Shown here: positions 1 to 9,347 of the stretch, piece after piece
Numbering within the stretch: the stretch's first letter is position 1
How the letters are laid out: each line of letters opens with the position of its first letter
NCBI GenBank assembly: GCA_910588435.1
Contig: CAJUPL010000030.1
Coordinates: 1-21,237, forward strand
DNA: 21,237 bases
Origin: an uncultured Eggerthellaceae bacterium
GTDB lineage: Bacteria; Actinomycetota; Coriobacteriia; Coriobacteriales; Eggerthellaceae
Direction: 5' to 3'
Made by a program: the position numbers and the translations under genes
Notes under the pieces: generated by a model
What the model was told of the DNA's origin: nothing
Databases searched by the model: none
What the model saw: the letters and a program-made list of their open reading frames with translations, nothing else

Positions 1-95
1 TGCGCCAAGGCCGCTACTTTGAACAGCAGGGATGCTGTTCAAAGTTAAAGGCCGCGTTGAATGAAGCGGGATGCAACGCATCCCGTAAGCCAGAC
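1..95 (+). repeat. U-type structured repeat unit 1 (left end cut by window)
   Basis: The window opens inside the first hairpin of a U unit (TGCGCC), followed by the constant spacer AAGGCCGCTAC. The second hairpin (18-43) has arms TTTGAACAGCA and TGCTGTTCAAA. The second spacer GTTAAAGGCCGC follows, then a variant third hairpin (67-85) with arms CGGGATGC and GCATCCCG, and CCCGTAAGCC. The spacers match the other U units while the arm sequences are particular to this copy. The usual terminal GGGCAGCAAG is absent; the 86-350 structured stretch starts where it would be. Confidence 0.65.
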
Positions 96-350
96 CGAGC
101 GGAGCGAGGCCGAAGGATGGGGAAGTTTAGGCGGAGGAACATGCAGGTTCAGCCTTGAGCCGCCGAGTTTTCGGAGGGGTCCCGTTAGGGGTCCCGACGA
201 AAACGGCGATGCCTCCCCTACTCGCTTGTGGCGAAGCATGCGATGGCTGGTACCCGAGCGTTTCCGAAGGCAAGGGCGAATGTGGTATATCCAACCACAT
301 TCGACCGCCAGCCTGAGGCCTAGCGAGGGTGCCGGCCATCGCGGGCGAGC
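86..350. other. Single-copy structured stretch 'M', possible structured RNA
   Basis: No credible gene is present. Nested complementary arms cover most of the stretch: GGCGG (130-134) with CCGCC (160-164), enclosing GAAC/GTTC; GTTTTCG (167-173) with CGAAAAC (198-204); CGAATGTGGT (277-286) with ACCACATTCG (294-303), a 10-bp hairpin; GGCTGG (245-250) with CCAGCC (308-313); CGATGG (241-246) with CCATCG (336-341); and GGGGAAG (119-125) with CCTCCCC (212-218), one mismatch. This looks like a folded RNA of about 265 nt. There is no second copy here, so covariation cannot be tested, and strand is unknown. Confidence 0.4.
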
Positions 351-354
351 AGAG

Positions 355-383
355 TGTGACATTAGATGTGTTCTAATGTCACA
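355..383. repeat. 12-bp hairpin, copy 1 of a palindrome pair
   Basis: Arms TGTGACATTAGA and TCTAATGTCACA enclose the loop TGTGT. The same palindrome recurs at 581-615 with a longer stem. Next to the shared core, T-A here is C-G there, so pairing is kept although the bases differ. Confidence 0.75.
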
Positions 384-385
384 AT

Positions 386-432
386 GCATTGCTGGCGCAA
401 TGCTGCGACTGCGATGCAGCCGCCTACCGCAG
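386..432 (+). repeat. S-type hairpin pair (same form as the right end of L elements)
   Basis: Hairpin 386-403 (GCATTGC, loop TGGC, GCAATGC), one T, then hairpin 405-423 (GCGACTGC, loop GAT, GCAGCCGC, one A-C mismatch) and CTACCGCAGG. The order 'TGGC-loop hairpin, T, GCG hairpin' is that of the right flank of L copies A and B, although here it follows element M instead of an L core. Confidence 0.65.
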
Positions 433-567
433 GGATTTCGATTGGATAGGCGCACGTTAGTGCGCCAAGGCCGCTACTTTGCTTGTGCTTGCACATGCAA
501 AGTTAAAGGCCGTTATGAAAGTGCACAGGCATGTTCTTTGCCTGTGCAGCATTTTTGAGGCAGCAAG
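433..567 (+). repeat. U-type structured repeat unit 2, complete
   Basis: After GGATTTCGATTGGATA comes hairpin 1 (449-466; GGCGCAC, loop GTTA, GTGCGCC), the spacer AAGGCCGCTAC, hairpin 2 built on ACTTTGC/GCAAAGT, the spacer GTTAAAGGCC, hairpin 3 (arms TGCACAGGCA-type and TGCCTGTGCA) and the ending GCATTTTTGAGGCAGCAAG. The terminal GGCAGCAAG points at the 3' end of the giant surface-protein gene, 60 bp away. Confidence 0.75.
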
Positions 568-580
568 GGTGCCGAAGGAT

Positions 581-615
581 GAGCGTGACATTAGATGTGT
601 TCTAATGTCACGCTC
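581..615. repeat. 15-bp palindrome, copy 2; possible 3' hairpin of the giant gene
   Basis: Perfect arms GAGCGTGACATTAGA and TCTAATGTCACGCTC around the loop TGTGT. It lies 11 bp past the stop codon of the minus-strand giant gene, where a terminator or mRNA-stabilising hairpin would sit, but no T-tract follows on that strand. It is a longer copy of the hairpin at 355-383. Confidence 0.7.
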
Positions 616-626
616 AAAAGAGTGCC

Positions 627-3600
627 TTATGAATGCTTGGCGGCCTTCTTGTTGCGGCGGCGGTAGCTGATCATGGCAGCTCCGCTAGCTATCACAGCAA
701 TGCCAAGGAGCGAGGCGATCAGCGGCGCGGTCAGGTCACCCGTTTGCGCCAGCGCCTTCAGCGTGCGCAGGATCCTAGCAACAGCGTCATTCGTTCCAGG
801 ATGCGCAATGGAGTCAAAGCCCACCTGGATGCTTCCGTCACCGTTGATGGGCCCATAGGTGTACGAGGTTGCCGAGTACTCCTGCGGGTTAGCGCCATCA
901 ACGCCAAGCAGCACAACCTGCCAGCCCTCGTCCGGGATGAAGTTGAAGGTGATGAACTCACCGTCGTACCCGGTTGCAGGCATCGGCTCAACAGTACCGC
1001 CCATGTCGCCGATGATCTCAACGCTGATCGTGCGCAGCTCAGGTTTTTGCACGTTGGACTCATCCGTCCAAGCGGCACGCACGTTCGTGTCGTTCGTGAT
1101 AGCTCCGGACGTGTAGCCGTACGCGTAGTTGAAGTTGCGCAGCGCCGGCGAGGCAGACGCGTTCGCCTGCGGTGCGGCAACATAGCTCTCAGCTGATGCC
1201 GTTGCAGCTTGCGCCGCCGGGTCAGCCACCATGGAGGTGACGCCCATGCCATCAACCGTGTTCTTCACCGTGAAGCCACCGTGACCTTCCATGGCAAGGA
1301 GCTCATTGGTGGTTGCAGCGCTCTGGCGCAGGCTACCGGTGTAGTCATTCTCAGACCCGTTCGCCATGAACTTGAAGTACTCCACGTCATAGCCCTCATA
1401 CGGCGCCACGATGAATGATAGCGCAGTCCCGTACTCAACCTGGATGGGCTGCCCAGCCATGGTGTTCGGCGTGACGTAGCCGTTGTCACCGTTCACCCAG
1501 CCGATGTCCACTTCAACGTAGTTCATGAACGCCACGGTGATCTCATGGTCACGGTCAACGCCCTTGAGCTCGTAGTAGCCGTTCGCCAGCTCAGACGCCG
1601 GGATCTTGTGGGCAACCTTTTCGCCGCCCTCTTCCTCAGCGTACCAGTCGTAGAACTCGTCGAAGTTGGCCATCCATCCGTCAGCCGGCTCGAAGCCGAT
1701 GACGGCGTTGCCGCCCTTGCGCACAGGCTGCGACGCGGGGGACACGGTGCCCTGACCCGCGGTCACCTTCGCCGTCACCGTGTGCTTGGTGAGCGTGATG
1801 ATCTCATGGCCCTCTTCTATCTCACGGAAGGTTACGTCGAACTTCCCTCCCTCGGTCAGCTTCACGTTCACCCAGTTGGAATCCGGGATGAAGGTCACGG
1901 GCTTGCCGTTGTAGAGCACCTTGTCAAGCACCAGCGGACGGCCGTTCGGACCAACCAGCCCCGTGGTGTCGAACTCGAAGTCAGTGCCAACTCCAGAGCC
2001 GTCGTACTTGGGGAAGCGCCCTGGCAGCGTTGGGTCAACCTTGACCTGGCCGGAGATGTCCTCCCTGTGCACGGTGCCGTCAGGGTCCGTGTACTGGAAG
2101 ATCATGTCGCCCTTGGTTATGTCAACCCAGGATACGTCTTCCGGTAGCTTGAAGGTTGCGTGCACCTTCATGTCAGAGGACTTCATGGTGACCTTCAGGT
2201 TGGAGCCGATGACGTCACCCGTCACGTCCTCAACAACCTCTTGGCCGTTCTCGGTGTAGGTGAGCGTCACCTTGTCCAGCACGTAGCCATTGATGGGCAG
2301 CACTCGTATGTTCTCAGTGGCGCCCGCAGCCAGGAAACCCTTGCCAACCGGGTTCACGGTGCCGCCACCGTTCGAGGTGATCTCAAGCGTGTGCACCGGC
2401 GTGTCGTACCAGAAGATGTTCTTCTCAGTAAGAGGCTTCATGATCACGTTCGCTACAACGTTCTTGTTGGATGCCGTGATGGTCACGCCATACAGGCTGT
2501 AGAAGGTGTTCGGGGCCTCTCCCTCAGCAGCAACGTACTTTGCGGTGCTGATGGATGCGCCGCCGTTGTAAGCCGCAGTCTGGGTACCACCTGCAAAATC
2601 CGCTGGCGGACGCCCGTTCGGCAGGAATGCAGGCGGCTCAGTGGTCTCTGGGCTCTTCACGCCATAGAAGTCAATGTCCTCACCCTCTATATCGACGCTA
2701 TGGATGGTGTAGCCATCCTCAGGCTGGATGTAGAACGTGACAGGCGTGCCAGCCGGAACCGTGCGCTCCGACGGCCAGATGGTGGCGTGCTCGCCCTCAC
2801 CCTGGGTCTGTACCTTCACCTCAGCGGTGACGGTGACATCAGGCGTCTCTTGGCCCACTGCCTTGAAGTTCACCTCAATGGAGTTGTCAGTGCGCGAGGC
2901 ATCCGGGATCATGGAGTAAGAGCGGATGTTGCCATCAACGTAGATGATCTCATCGTTGACCACCAGGAAGCTGACCTCATAGCCAGAATCCGGCAGGATG
3001 GTGAACGTCTGCGCACAGTTCTCAGGCACCTTGGCGCTCTCAGGGCTGATCTTGCCGTGGCCACCCATGCCAACGCTTGCCTTGATCTCAATGGGGTTCA
3101 CCATCCAGGTGGTCTCATCGGGACCAAGCACCGCGAAGTGTGCGCGGACGGTAGTGTCAGCCGTGACGCTGGGGATGATGTACTCAGGGATGTCGTAGTC
3201 GAAGTATGTCTCTTCCCCGCCGGTGATCACGGTGAGGCCCGTCAGCTTGGAGTTGGAGTTCGGCCAGAAGTACAGCGTTGCGCTCTCACCAGCTATGATG
3301 CGCTGCTCCGTGAAGGAAGCATTGCCGCCAGCGCCGTTCTCAGCCACGATCTCAGTCTTCACCAGATAATCAATGCCCATGTCAGGTGTCTGGACCTGGC
3401 TGAACGTTGCCTCCAGGGTGTGATCCCCAGTGTTGGCGCCGAACGTGTAGTTGCGGCCATTCTCAAGGGAGCCCATCTTGTCCTGGTTGTCAACGCGCAG
3501 GGCGGAGAGCTCATACCCTGCCATCGGCACCATTGAGAAGCGCGCCGTTGAGTTGGCAGCTATCTTGATGATGCCATGCGGGCTCACGGTGCCGCGGCCG

Positions 3601-6600
3601 ATGGCTTGCGCGGTGATGGTGGTGTACTGAGGCGTCAGGTCAGGCTCATCCGGGTCCTTGTCAACGAAAGAGACGGACAGGCTCACCTGCGGATTCACCT
3701 GTGCAGCAGTGAGCGTGATGTAGCCCTTCTGCCAGATCTGCTTCGCCTGCTCACCGGTGTATTCAAGCGTGGTGCCGTCACCGCAGTTCACGGTGAGAGA
3801 GCCGATCTTCTTGCCAGGATCTGGGATGAAGGAGATGTCAAGCGTCTCTCCGTCCTTCAGCGCCTCGATGATGGTGGTTCCCTCATTGAATGATGCGGAA
3901 CCGCCAGAGTTCGGCCCGGCGCCGTTGATGGTCACCTGCGAATACTCAGTGACCGGCGTCTCAGAGGAGGTGTCCTTCTTCTTGAAGGTGACCACGATGG
4001 TCATGTCCTCTTGCACGTTCTTTAGCGTGAGCACAGAGCCATTCCACAGGGCCTTGCTGCTGGTCACATTGTTGAAGTCCTTATCCCCTGCAGGGCCATC
4101 GCCAAAGATGCTGACAAGGGCGTCCTTGGGGCCAACCTGGATGTCAGCCAGCTCATAGCCGTAGAACGGCGCCACGTTGTACTGAGGGTTGGTGCCCTTC
4201 TGCACCAGCTTGGCGCCAGACGGGCTGATGGTGCCGCCGGACGGCTTGCCTGCGTTGATGGTGACGAAATCCGTCACCTCTGCATCCTCAGCGCAGAATA
4301 CTGCGTGGATGGTGTGGTCGGCTGTCACGTTCAGGAACTCGTACTGACCGCGGCTGATCTCAGAGAGCGGCTTGTACTCATCGTCCACGATCAGGTAATC
4401 AAGCTTCGCGCCCTCATTCGGCGTGAATGAGAACATGGACATGCCGCCCTCAGCCACCTTGATGACGCCTGTTGGGCTGATGGAGCCGTTGACGGATGCC
4501 GTAGCCGTGATGTTGTAGAAGTTCGGGAGCTCTATCTCCTCGCCCGGGTCAAGGGGCACGAACGTGACCATCACGTGCGTCTCCTGCGTCACCGTGAAGA
4601 TGGTGCACTTGAAGCCGCTGAACTGCACGGGCACGGTGATGCCGTCGCGCGTTGCGGTGATGGAGCCGATCTTGTAGCCGTCATCCGGGATCATGGTGAA
4701 GCCAACGCTGCCGCCAGCAGGAACGCTGACCACGCCTGACGGGCTGATCTGGCCGTTGCCGGTCTTCTCAAGCCAGACGTCGTGCTTGTTGGCGGACGGG
4801 TTCACCGTCTCCACTTTCTTGAAGGAGACCATGATGTTGTGATCACGGGAGACGCTTGGCATGTGATAGACGCCATTCGCGGCCTTCACGGTTTCAGTCA
4901 CGTTGCTGCCGTCATAGACGCTCTCGATCTCATAGCCGCGCAGGGGCATGATGGTGACCTGCGCATCAACGCCGTCAACCACCTCAAGGCTTGAGGGAGA
5001 CACCATGCCGCCAGTGCCAGCGGTGGCTGTGACCATCCAAGTCTTGATCACAGGCGTGTTACCCGGCTTGAAGCTTGCCCATACCTGCACGTCTTCTGTG
5101 ATGTCAGTGATCTTGTACGTCATGGTGTTCGGGTTCACCTGCGAAGAGACCTCTTCGCTGTTACCGCCACGGGTGACGTACACCTTGTCAACCACATAGC
5201 CGTCGTTCGCCAGGAAGGCAACGTAGAGGTCCTCGCCTGAGACCACTTGCGTGATGCCCTCAGGGCTGATGCGGCCGTTGCCGTCTGTGCTGGTCTCAAC
5301 ATTCAGGTACTTGATGGTGGGAGCCAGCTTCGTGAACTTGGCGAACACGTCAGTGTCGTTCTGGAGGTTCGTCAGGTGCAGCGTGGAGCCATTCAGCTGG
5401 CTGGTCACGTTGGTGCCGCTGTCATTGCTGCCCATGTAGACGTTCGTCTGGTAGCCCTCATCAGGCTTGAATGTGATGGACAGGTCCCCGCCCTTGACCA
5501 CCTTGACGTCAGTGCCGATGGATGAGTACCCATGGGCGTTGTTGTCAGACGGGTCATCGTTCTGGGTGCTCAGGCGGACGTTCACAGTCACCGTTGCCGG
5601 AGGAGCAGGAGCGTTCGGGTCCTCCACGAAGGTGGCCTGCACGCGCATGTCCTGCGTAACGGATGACATGGTGTATGAGAAGTTGCTGATCTGGTTCATC
5701 ACGTCTTGGCCGTTGACCGTGACGCTATCAAGACGGTTGCCAGCCTCAGGGATGAAGTAGAGCGTCTGGCTCTGACCGGACTCAACGCGAAGCACCTTCT
5801 TCACGCCAGCCGGGCTGATCTCACCGTTGCCCTCCCACTCCAGCGTGATGGTCTTCAGATCCACCTTCTGAGTTGAAGGCGTCTCCTCCTTGGAGCTGAC
5901 CTCAACCTTCAGAAGCTGCGTGATGTCTTCCTTCGCAAGCGTGAACTTGAAGATGCCGTCAGATATCTCCTCAGGCGTGACCACCTTGCCGTTCACCTTG
6001 AGCTCAGAGATGGCATAGCCAGAGGCCACCTTGATGGTGATGTCCTCAGAGACGTTGGCGTGGTCTGTGCCAGCCTCTTTGTAGTAAGTGCGGTCAGCCA
6101 GGTTGGGGTCAAGCATGATGCCAGGGCCCAAGACCACATTGCTGGGGCCAAGCTTGATCATGTTGTTCGGGTCAGTGCTTGGCTGGTCAGGGTCAGTCCC
6201 CTCCTTGAAGGTGACCTCCACCACTTGGTCTTCCTGCACGTCGAACAAGGTGTACACGCCATTCTTCATGTCAGACACCATGTTCACGGTGCCGCCACCC
6301 GCCTCAGCGCCAACGTTGATGGCGTCCACCATGTAGCCGTCATCCGGGATGATGGTGATGGGCATGTTGGTGCCGCGGGCAACCTCCATCTCACCGGATG
6401 GATTCACTTGGCCGTTCGGGCCAGCAGACACTATCACCTTGTAGCTATCACGTTCAGTGCCGGAGGTGGCAGACTTCGCGAACGTGACGATCAGCTCAAC
6501 GTCAGAGGTGATGTTCTTCAGCGTGAAGTTGTTGCCGTCTATATCTGAGGATGAGGTCATGTCCGCGCCGTTGACCTGCAGCTTGGAGAACTCATAGCCA

Positions 6601-9347
6601 GTAGAGGGTGCGAACAGGAACCGCATGTCAGTGCCATCATAGGCAAGCAGGTCTCCAGCCGGGGAAACAGAGCCGCCGGTGCCAGCTGATGCATGCACCG
6701 TCCACTTCTTCTTGCCGGGGAGCGGAGAGGTGCCGTCCTTGAACTTGACCACCACGTTCTTGTCAGTGACCATCTCAGACGCCGGGATCTCAAGCAGCGC
6801 ACCGTCTTCGGTCATGCTGCCAACCTTGTTGACGCCATCCACCAAGATGCTGTCAACGGTCTTGCCCTCATCCGGATACACCCACACCTGCGCGGGCTGG
6901 CCCTTCTCCACCGAGAAGCTTGGAGTGATGGAGCCGCCTTCGCCATCAACGCTGGTCATGACCATCAGCGTTTCAGGAGCCGGAGGCTTCACAGGATTGA
7001 ACTCGATCACCACAGTGGCCGTGGAATCAGTGATCAAGAGGACCTTGTCCCCGTTTATCTCATATTCAGCTGAGTTCTCTTGCGCGTTCACCATGTTGAA
7101 CGTGTAGTACACGTTCGCACCGCTGCCGCGCTTGGTGAGCAGCCCGCTTGGCACAGGCGTGCCGTTCATGGTGATGCGGCCAAGCTCATATCCGCCGTCT
7201 GGATCAGGAGTGATGCGGACAGGCTGCACCTGACCGCTTGCAAGCTGCACCGGGCCTGAGGGACTCACGGTACCGCCGATGTCATCCTTGACGGTGAGGT
7301 CTACCGTGCAGTCAGACGCCCTGAAGGTGACCACAAGCTCCATGTCCTCAAGGATGTTGTGCACCTGCACGTTCACCTGACCGGAGACCTGCGTTGAATC
7401 ACCAGATATGTCAGTGCCGTCCTCCGTAGAGCCCTTCGTCTTCAGGATGGCGGTGTCAAGCATGTAGTTGGGGCTTGGGATCAACGTGACGGTGGCAGAG
7501 CTGCCGAAATTGGCAGTCAGCGTGACGTTCGCCGCGGTGCCGCCCTTGCCGTCAGACACAACGCCGTTGCCGCCCTGGACGCTGACTTCTATGGTGCGAG
7601 TGATCAGCGCGTCAGGCAGACCGGGCGCGTATTCAGCTTCGATCGTCAGGTTCTCAGTGAGCGCGCTGATGAAGTACGACGTGCCCACAACAGAGTATTC
7701 CTGGCCGTTGATCTTCAAGGTCTTCAGCTTGAAGCCCACGCCTGCGTTGAACTCAAGGTTCACGCCGTGGCTTGAGGGGAAGGTGATCCCGCCCTCACCC
7801 GCAGGCGGGTTCTGGCTGTTCATATATACATAGTTGGGCTGGCTGCCAGGCTTGGCAGACGTGAAGGACATGTTGCCCGTGCAGTCATTCGGACCAGACA
7901 GCTTCGCCGTGATGGTGTATTCCTCAGCAAGCGGCTGCGCCTTCTTGAACACAGCCTCAACAGTCCAGCTCTCACCGTCTGCCATCTGATACTTGCTCTG
8001 GGACAGCGTGAAGGAGTTGCCCTCAAGGGTGCCGCTCTGAACGGGCTTGGAGGCGCCGTCAACCTTGACGTTCACGGTGTCTATCACATAGCCAGCCTGC
8101 GGATACAGGACGAACTTCGGGGACGTGCCAACAGCGTACACCTCAGTGCCAGCCGGTGAGATGAAGCCGCCCTCACCTGCTGAGGACTCCACGCTGAAGG
8201 AGCCGCTCTCGTTCTTATAGCCGATGGCGAACGCGCCCAAGCTTGCGCTGGTGCCGTCCACTGCTATCTCTGCTGAGAGAACGGGGTTGCCATTTGAATC
8301 CACTACAGGATTGTTGTTGTGATCGCGCTGCTGGACCACCTTGCCAGATATGGCCTGAACCTGATTGGTGTTGTGGTCATAGCGATAGACCGTGCACTCG
8401 TCACCCTCTTTGAGCCCCGTGTCAGGGTCAGTTGGTATGGCGATGTGCGTGGTCAGCTTGAGCATGTAAGGAGGCGTGTTCGCGTCCAGGTTCTCAAGGT
8501 TGGTGAGCGTGAGCTGCACCGGAGGCGTGATCAGCTGTGAGGGAGACGCTGCCGCAGCCGCGCCTGCCATTGCTGAATAGACAGGGCTCAGGTCAGAGAC
8601 CTCGTCCGTTGACAGGATGGGCACAACGGATGCGTCCTTGTAGATGAAGCCCTGAACGCTTGTGCCGTTGCCGTCCTCCTGGTTGGCGTACAGCTTCTGG
8701 TTCTGATACTTGTCATAGGTGCTGACCAGGATGGAGGCCTCAAGGGTGTCCCCTGGGTTCACTGTTGAGTAGACGGTCAGCTTGTACCTGTAGATGCTGT
8801 TGTCCTGCAGGCCGTCTGCAGCCGTGATGCTGTGCGTGAAGCGGGAGCCGCTCTCAAGGTTAGCGCTGACCTTGCTGCCAGGTGCGCCCTCCGTGCCAAA
8901 TGTGCCGGAGGTGCTGTCTGGTCCCGTGAACGTTGGGGGAGCGCCGGGGAATGCATGCGCGGAATAGACGAACTGCCCTTGAGCATCAAGCGTGACGTCA
9001 TCCAGAGACCAGCTGTACTCATAAGCGCCGCTGGTGCCTGAGAACTCTGCGAACAAGGGGCCTGGGTCTGCGCCATCAGCGGTATTGGTGATAGCGTCGG
9101 CCGCATTCGCGAAGTTCTGGTCAGTGCTGACGTTGGAGAAACCAAGGTTGTAGTCCTTGGCGATGGCGTACACGTCCGTCTTGGCCGTAGCCTTGTTGAA
9201 TACGTACGGGTTATCCGGAGCGAAGGAGCCGCTGTTGCTGGCGCTAGGGCCAGTTGGCTCCTCAGCAAGCGCCGTAGCTGGCAACATGCTGGTGCACATG
9301 CATGCAGCTACTAGCACCGAGAATATCTTGCGAATGGTCTTCTTCAT
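627..9347 (-). CDS. Giant sortase-anchored surface protein of InlB B-like repeats (2906 aa)
   Basis: Secreted, wall-anchored protein, probably an adhesin or surface fibre. Residues 1-28 are a signal peptide (MKKTIRK start, hydrophobic core, predicted ALA|EE cleavage). Residues ~30-380 are a non-repeat head; its end (ECTVYRYD ... SLGAFAIGYK) resembles domains that precede repeats in other giant Gram-positive surface proteins. Residues ~380-2855 hold roughly two dozen divergent repeats of 75-110 residues with the pattern G.GG.(I/V)SP.G ... G....F...P..GY.(V/L)..(V/I).V.G ... (V/I)T.D..(V/I).V.F, typical of InlB B-repeat / 'bacterial repeat' families. The C-terminus is LAQTGD (2866-2871), a hydrophobic stretch and RRRNKKAAKHS: a sortase signal with A in place of the usual P. 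I chose the ATG at 9347 because the signal peptide begins there; a TTG 45 codons upstream keeps the frame but adds a non-signal N-terminus. The RBS is weak. No sortase gene lies in the window. Confidence 0.93.
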   Translation of the reverse strand: MKKTIRKIFSVLVAACMCTSMLPATALAEEPTGPSASNSGSFAPDNPYVFNKATAKTDVYAIAKDYNLGFSNVSTDQNFANAADAITNTADGADPGPLFAEFSGTSGAYEYSWSLDDVTLDAQGQFVYSAHAFPGAPPTFTGPDSTSGTFGTEGAPGSKVSANLESGSRFTHSITAADGLQDNSIYRYKLTVYSTVNPGDTLEASILVSTYDKYQNQKLYANQEDGNGTSVQGFIYKDASVVPILSTDEVSDLSPVYSAMAGAAAAASPSQLITPPVQLTLTNLENLDANTPPYMLKLTTHIAIPTDPDTGLKEGDECTVYRYDHNTNQVQAISGKVVQQRDHNNNPVVDSNGNPVLSAEIAVDGTSASLGAFAIGYKNESGSFSVESSAGEGGFISPAGTEVYAVGTSPKFVLYPQAGYVIDTVNVKVDGASKPVQSGTLEGNSFTLSQSKYQMADGESWTVEAVFKKAQPLAEEYTITAKLSGPNDCTGNMSFTSAKPGSQPNYVYMNSQNPPAGEGGITFPSSHGVNLEFNAGVGFKLKTLKINGQEYSVVGTSYFISALTENLTIEAEYAPGLPDALITRTIEVSVQGGNGVVSDGKGGTAANVTLTANFGSSATVTLIPSPNYMLDTAILKTKGSTEDGTDISGDSTQVSGQVNVQVHNILEDMELVVTFRASDCTVDLTVKDDIGGTVSPSGPVQLASGQVQPVRITPDPDGGYELGRITMNGTPVPSGLLTKRGSGANVYYTFNMVNAQENSAEYEINGDKVLLITDSTATVVIEFNPVKPPAPETLMVMTSVDGEGGSITPSFSVEKGQPAQVWVYPDEGKTVDSILVDGVNKVGSMTEDGALLEIPASEMVTDKNVVVKFKDGTSPLPGKKKWTVHASAGTGGSVSPAGDLLAYDGTDMRFLFAPSTGYEFSKLQVNGADMTSSSDIDGNNFTLKNITSDVELIVTFAKSATSGTERDSYKVIVSAGPNGQVNPSGEMEVARGTNMPITIIPDDGYMVDAINVGAEAGGGTVNMVSDMKNGVYTLFDVQEDQVVEVTFKEGTDPDQPSTDPNNMIKLGPSNVVLGPGIMLDPNLADRTYYKEAGTDHANVSEDITIKVASGYAISELKVNGKVVTPEEISDGIFKFTLAKEDITQLLKVEVSSKEETPSTQKVDLKTITLEWEGNGEISPAGVKKVLRVESGQSQTLYFIPEAGNRLDSVTVNGQDVMNQISNFSYTMSSVTQDMRVQATFVEDPNAPAPPATVTVNVRLSTQNDDPSDNNAHGYSSIGTDVKVVKGGDLSITFKPDEGYQTNVYMGSNDSGTNVTSQLNGSTLHLTNLQNDTDVFAKFTKLAPTIKYLNVETSTDGNGRISPEGITQVVSGEDLYVAFLANDGYVVDKVYVTRGGNSEEVSSQVNPNTMTYKITDITEDVQVWASFKPGNTPVIKTWMVTATAGTGGMVSPSSLEVVDGVDAQVTIMPLRGYEIESVYDGSNVTETVKAANGVYHMPSVSRDHNIMVSFKKVETVNPSANKHDVWLEKTGNGQISPSGVVSVPAGGSVGFTMIPDDGYKIGSITATRDGITVPVQFSGFKCTIFTVTQETHVMVTFVPLDPGEEIELPNFYNITATASVNGSISPTGVIKVAEGGMSMFSFTPNEGAKLDYLIVDDEYKPLSEISRGQYEFLNVTADHTIHAVFCAEDAEVTDFVTINAGKPSGGTISPSGAKLVQKGTNPQYNVAPFYGYELADIQVGPKDALVSIFGDGPAGDKDFNNVTSSKALWNGSVLTLKNVQEDMTIVVTFKKKDTSSETPVTEYSQVTINGAGPNSGGSASFNEGTTIIEALKDGETLDISFIPDPGKKIGSLTVNCGDGTTLEYTGEQAKQIWQKGYITLTAAQVNPQVSLSVSFVDKDPDEPDLTPQYTTITAQAIGRGTVSPHGIIKIAANSTARFSMVPMAGYELSALRVDNQDKMGSLENGRNYTFGANTGDHTLEATFSQVQTPDMGIDYLVKTEIVAENGAGGNASFTEQRIIAGESATLYFWPNSNSKLTGLTVITGGEETYFDYDIPEYIIPSVTADTTVRAHFAVLGPDETTWMVNPIEIKASVGMGGHGKISPESAKVPENCAQTFTILPDSGYEVSFLVVNDEIIYVDGNIRSYSMIPDASRTDNSIEVNFKAVGQETPDVTVTAEVKVQTQGEGEHATIWPSERTVPAGTPVTFYIQPEDGYTIHSVDIEGEDIDFYGVKSPETTEPPAFLPNGRPPADFAGGTQTAAYNGGASISTAKYVAAEGEAPNTFYSLYGVTITASNKNVVANVIMKPLTEKNIFWYDTPVHTLEITSNGGGTVNPVGKGFLAAGATENIRVLPINGYVLDKVTLTYTENGQEVVEDVTGDVIGSNLKVTMKSSDMKVHATFKLPEDVSWVDITKGDMIFQYTDPDGTVHREDISGQVKVDPTLPGRFPKYDGSGVGTDFEFDTTGLVGPNGRPLVLDKVLYNGKPVTFIPDSNWVNVKLTEGGKFDVTFREIEEGHEIITLTKHTVTAKVTAGQGTVSPASQPVRKGGNAVIGFEPADGWMANFDEFYDWYAEEEGGEKVAHKIPASELANGYYELKGVDRDHEITVAFMNYVEVDIGWVNGDNGYVTPNTMAGQPIQVEYGTALSFIVAPYEGYDVEYFKFMANGSENDYTGSLRQSAATTNELLAMEGHGGFTVKNTVDGMGVTSMVADPAAQAATASAESYVAAPQANASASPALRNFNYAYGYTSGAITNDTNVRAAWTDESNVQKPELRTISVEIIGDMGGTVEPMPATGYDGEFITFNFIPDEGWQVVLLGVDGANPQEYSATSYTYGPINGDGSIQVGFDSIAHPGTNDAVARILRTLKALAQTGDLTAPLIASLLGIAVIASGAAMISYRRRNKKAAKHS

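Noticed and set aside
61..558. Open reading frames through the repeat DNA (for example 61-558 plus and 11374-11664 minus)
   Set aside because: They are made of hairpin arms read through, lack ribosome-binding sites and protein-like composition, and change frame between copies of the same repeat.
2160..3536. Long plus-strand frames opposite the giant gene, hypF and the kinase (2160-3536, 14912-16225, 18263-19612)
   Set aside because: They are antisense shadows caused by high GC and codon bias; the minus-strand products have clear domains and the antisense products have none.
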